DNA from: Leptobrachium leishanense
Lineage: Eukaryota; Chordata; Amphibia; Anura; Megophryidae
Assembly (NCBI GenBank): GCA_009667805.1
Contig: CM019064.1
Span: 107,296,328 to 107,360,327 of the forward strand
Direction of reading: 5' to 3'
DNA length: 64,000 bases
This document shows positions 62,729-64,000 of the stretch, one piece after another. A model generated the notes under the pieces. The model was not told the DNA's origin. It ran no database searches and was given only the letters and a program-made list of their open reading frames with translations. Numbering within the stretch: position 1 is the stretch's first letter; each line of letters starts with the position of its first letter. Made by a program: the position numbers and the translations under genes.

Positions 62729-63555
62729 TAGGGATGAGCTGTTCGGTTCGGATGGTTCGGAATTCAATCCGAACTTAGCCTGTTCGATTAGATCGCGAAC
62801 TCCGAACATTTCCGAGTGTTCGCCGCATGTTCGACCACAATGCATCACAATGGACCACAATGCATTTTCCCACTGGCCTGAAGCTCGTAATTGGCTACAG
62901 CCTTGCACCTGACCACAGGTCTGGTGTAAGACAGGTTCAACAGTATGCCAATCACGGCTCAGAGTCCTGATTGGGCAAATTTTGTTGTTACGAAATGTCT
63001 GTTGTTACGAAATGTGCAGTAGAGCGCAGCGTTGCTATTTGTAATCTATGTCAGATGAGGCTTAAGCGTGGGAAAGATACCGGACACTTGGGTACCACGT
63101 GCTTGAGGCGACATATGAACATCTGCCACACATCCCGTTGGCGCAAAACTTTGCGTAGGTCCTCCTCCTCCTCATCTGTCTCTACCCCCATTGTATGTCC
63201 TGCCATGTCATTGCCTACAACCTCCACCGACAGGGATGATGCTACAGTAATGGATGTACCAAGTCCTTCCTCACAATGTGACATCATCCCAGCAGCTGAA
63301 GATTTACGCAGTCAGATTACGTTGCCGCAGCTGCTGCAGCGAAAGAAAAAATATAGTCCCAACCATCCCCAAGCACAGCGTCTAAATGACAGCTTAGCAA
63401 AATTACTCGCATTGCAGCTGCTGCCTTTCCAGCTGGTGGACTCTGCTCCCTTCCGTGAATTTGCTGAATGTGCTGTACCACAGTGGCAGGTTCCAAAACG
63501 CCATTACTTTTCATGCAAGGCCATTCCAGCACTATAACAGCACGTGGAAGACAAT
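62729..63555 (+). mobile_element. hAT with BED-finger gene, 5' part
   Basis: Begins TAGGGATGAGCTGTTCGG; the fragment ending at 44935 has the matching terminus. It carries the start of a transposase gene and is cut at about 63556 by the R3 element. The rest lies outside the window or is lost. Confidence 0.7.
62971..63537 (+). CDS. hAT transposase N-terminal part (BED finger)
   Basis: 188-codon ORF. A BED-type zinc finger is visible at residues about 24-51: ICNLCQMRLKRGKDTGHLG followed by LRRHMNICH, giving C-x2-C and H-x4-H. A Ser-rich linker follows (65-110). Then comes the conserved segment of hAT transposases after the finger (SLAKLLALQLLPFQLVDSAP and FREFAE). The catalytic RNase H-like core and dimerisation domain are missing; the ORF ends at a stop just before the R3 element. 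The start is uncertain: TGTGCAG before the finger could be a splice acceptor, so the first ~20 residues may not be coding. Confidence 0.75.
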   Translation: MGKFCCYEMSVVTKCAVERSVAICNLCQMRLKRGKDTGHLGTTCLRRHMNICHTSRWRKTLRRSSSSSSVSTPIVCPAMSLPTTSTDRDDATVMDVPSPSSQCDIIPAAEDLRSQITLPQLLQRKKKYSPNHPQAQRLNDSLAKLLALQLLPFQLVDSAPFREFAECAVPQWQVPKRHYFSCKAIPAL

Positions 63556-64000
63556 CAGGATTATTCAAAGAGATTCGAAAAATCACCGCACGTTCGGTGA
63601 CTTTTCATTCTCTTCAATTCGGTTCCTTTTGCCGATCCCATTTCGGTGACCCTGCGGTGTATTCAGCAAACACCACAGGGTCCACGAATTGCAGGGAAAA
63701 GCTGCCGTAAACCCACCGAAAACTAACCGCAAAACCCACCGAATGCACGCTGAAAAGCCACAAAAACATCTGGATAAACCCGTCAAAAAGCCCGAGCAGG
63801 AGCCGATCGCACACAGCCGAAGCAGCCGAAGTAGCTGAGACCGCAGACAGAGGGAGGTGAATAAATTAGCAAAACCATTTGTATGAATGTGAAATTGAAT
63901 CGCTGTTTGCAAAGAAACTACTGAGCGAAAATGTCTGAAATTTACACAGGAGGTCCAGGGAATGATAATAAAAAGGTCTGTTACAAAAAAATAAGTAAAC
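63556..64000. mobile_element. CAGGGTTATTCAAAGAG element R3 (runs off window)
   Basis: Starts CAGGATTATTCAAAGAG and follows the inverted complement of R1 through its core to the window end (ATGATAATAAAAAGG region), so it is longer than R2. Confidence 0.78.

Overview
This window looks like non-genic, transposon-saturated DNA from a vertebrate, most likely an anuran amphibian. That assignment is an inference. It rests on the mix of elements seen: several Tc1 families, TTAA-flanked piggyBac-type hairpin elements, many short hAT-type elements, Penelope-like elements, a BEL/Pao retrotransposon and a tRNA-type SINE. I found no convincing host gene, tRNA or rRNA. Every protein I can recognise belongs to a mobile element. 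One degenerate protein-like stretch (about 3.85-5.64 kb) stays unidentified.

Layout. 0-8 kb: a Tc1 copy (360-3209) split by a TTAA-flanked 'hairpin train' element (749-1977); an unidentified coding-like fossil split by a small hAT (3946-4735); a SINE; a second hairpin element fused to the 3' end of a Tc1-B copy (to 8007). 8-12 kb: a tandemly duplicated ~0.9 kb repeat rich in TTACCCGGGTAA-like motifs, whose second unit is split by a hAT (9008-11131) carrying a GC-rich minisatellite. 12-15 kb: minisatellites, Tc1-C and SINE fragments. 14.5-24.3 kb: two Penelope-like copies arranged head to head; the 3' side of the first appears to be split by a BEL/Pao element (15439-21142) with identical LTRs and one long ORF that lacks most of RNase H and integrase. 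24.8-26.5 kb: another hairpin element holding a minisatellite-bearing hAT-like insert. 27.4-28.1 kb: a probable solo LTR. 28.1-30.5 kb: a foldback element split by a nearly intact DD41D mariner (28800-30118). 30.7-37 kb: two Tc1-A copies tail to tail, the second split by a 3 kb hAT (33761-36743) of the same family as the one at 9 kb.

37-64 kb is sparser. It holds a Penelope GIY-YIG fragment (39189-39680), a Tc1-B copy with related insertions in both terminal repeats (40463-43351), Harbinger-like foldback MITEs, LTR-like segments, the 5' part of an LTR retroelement with gag-like ORFs (50553-52300) running into a second minisatellite that shares a core with the 25 kb array, a hAT with clean 8-bp duplications (54202-55272), a CpG-rich GCGCAAAA-type element split by a piggyBac MITE (60041-61380), and the start of a BED-finger hAT gene (62729 onward).

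The genes do not form a pathway. The story is nested insertion. Empty-site comparison inside the window dates several events relative to each other and gives precise target-site duplications: TTAA, TA, TAT, 5 bp and 8 bp. Apart from the BEL ORF and the almost intact mariner transposase, every transposon gene carries stops or frameshifts. Long ORFs inside the minisatellites are artefacts of repeat units.
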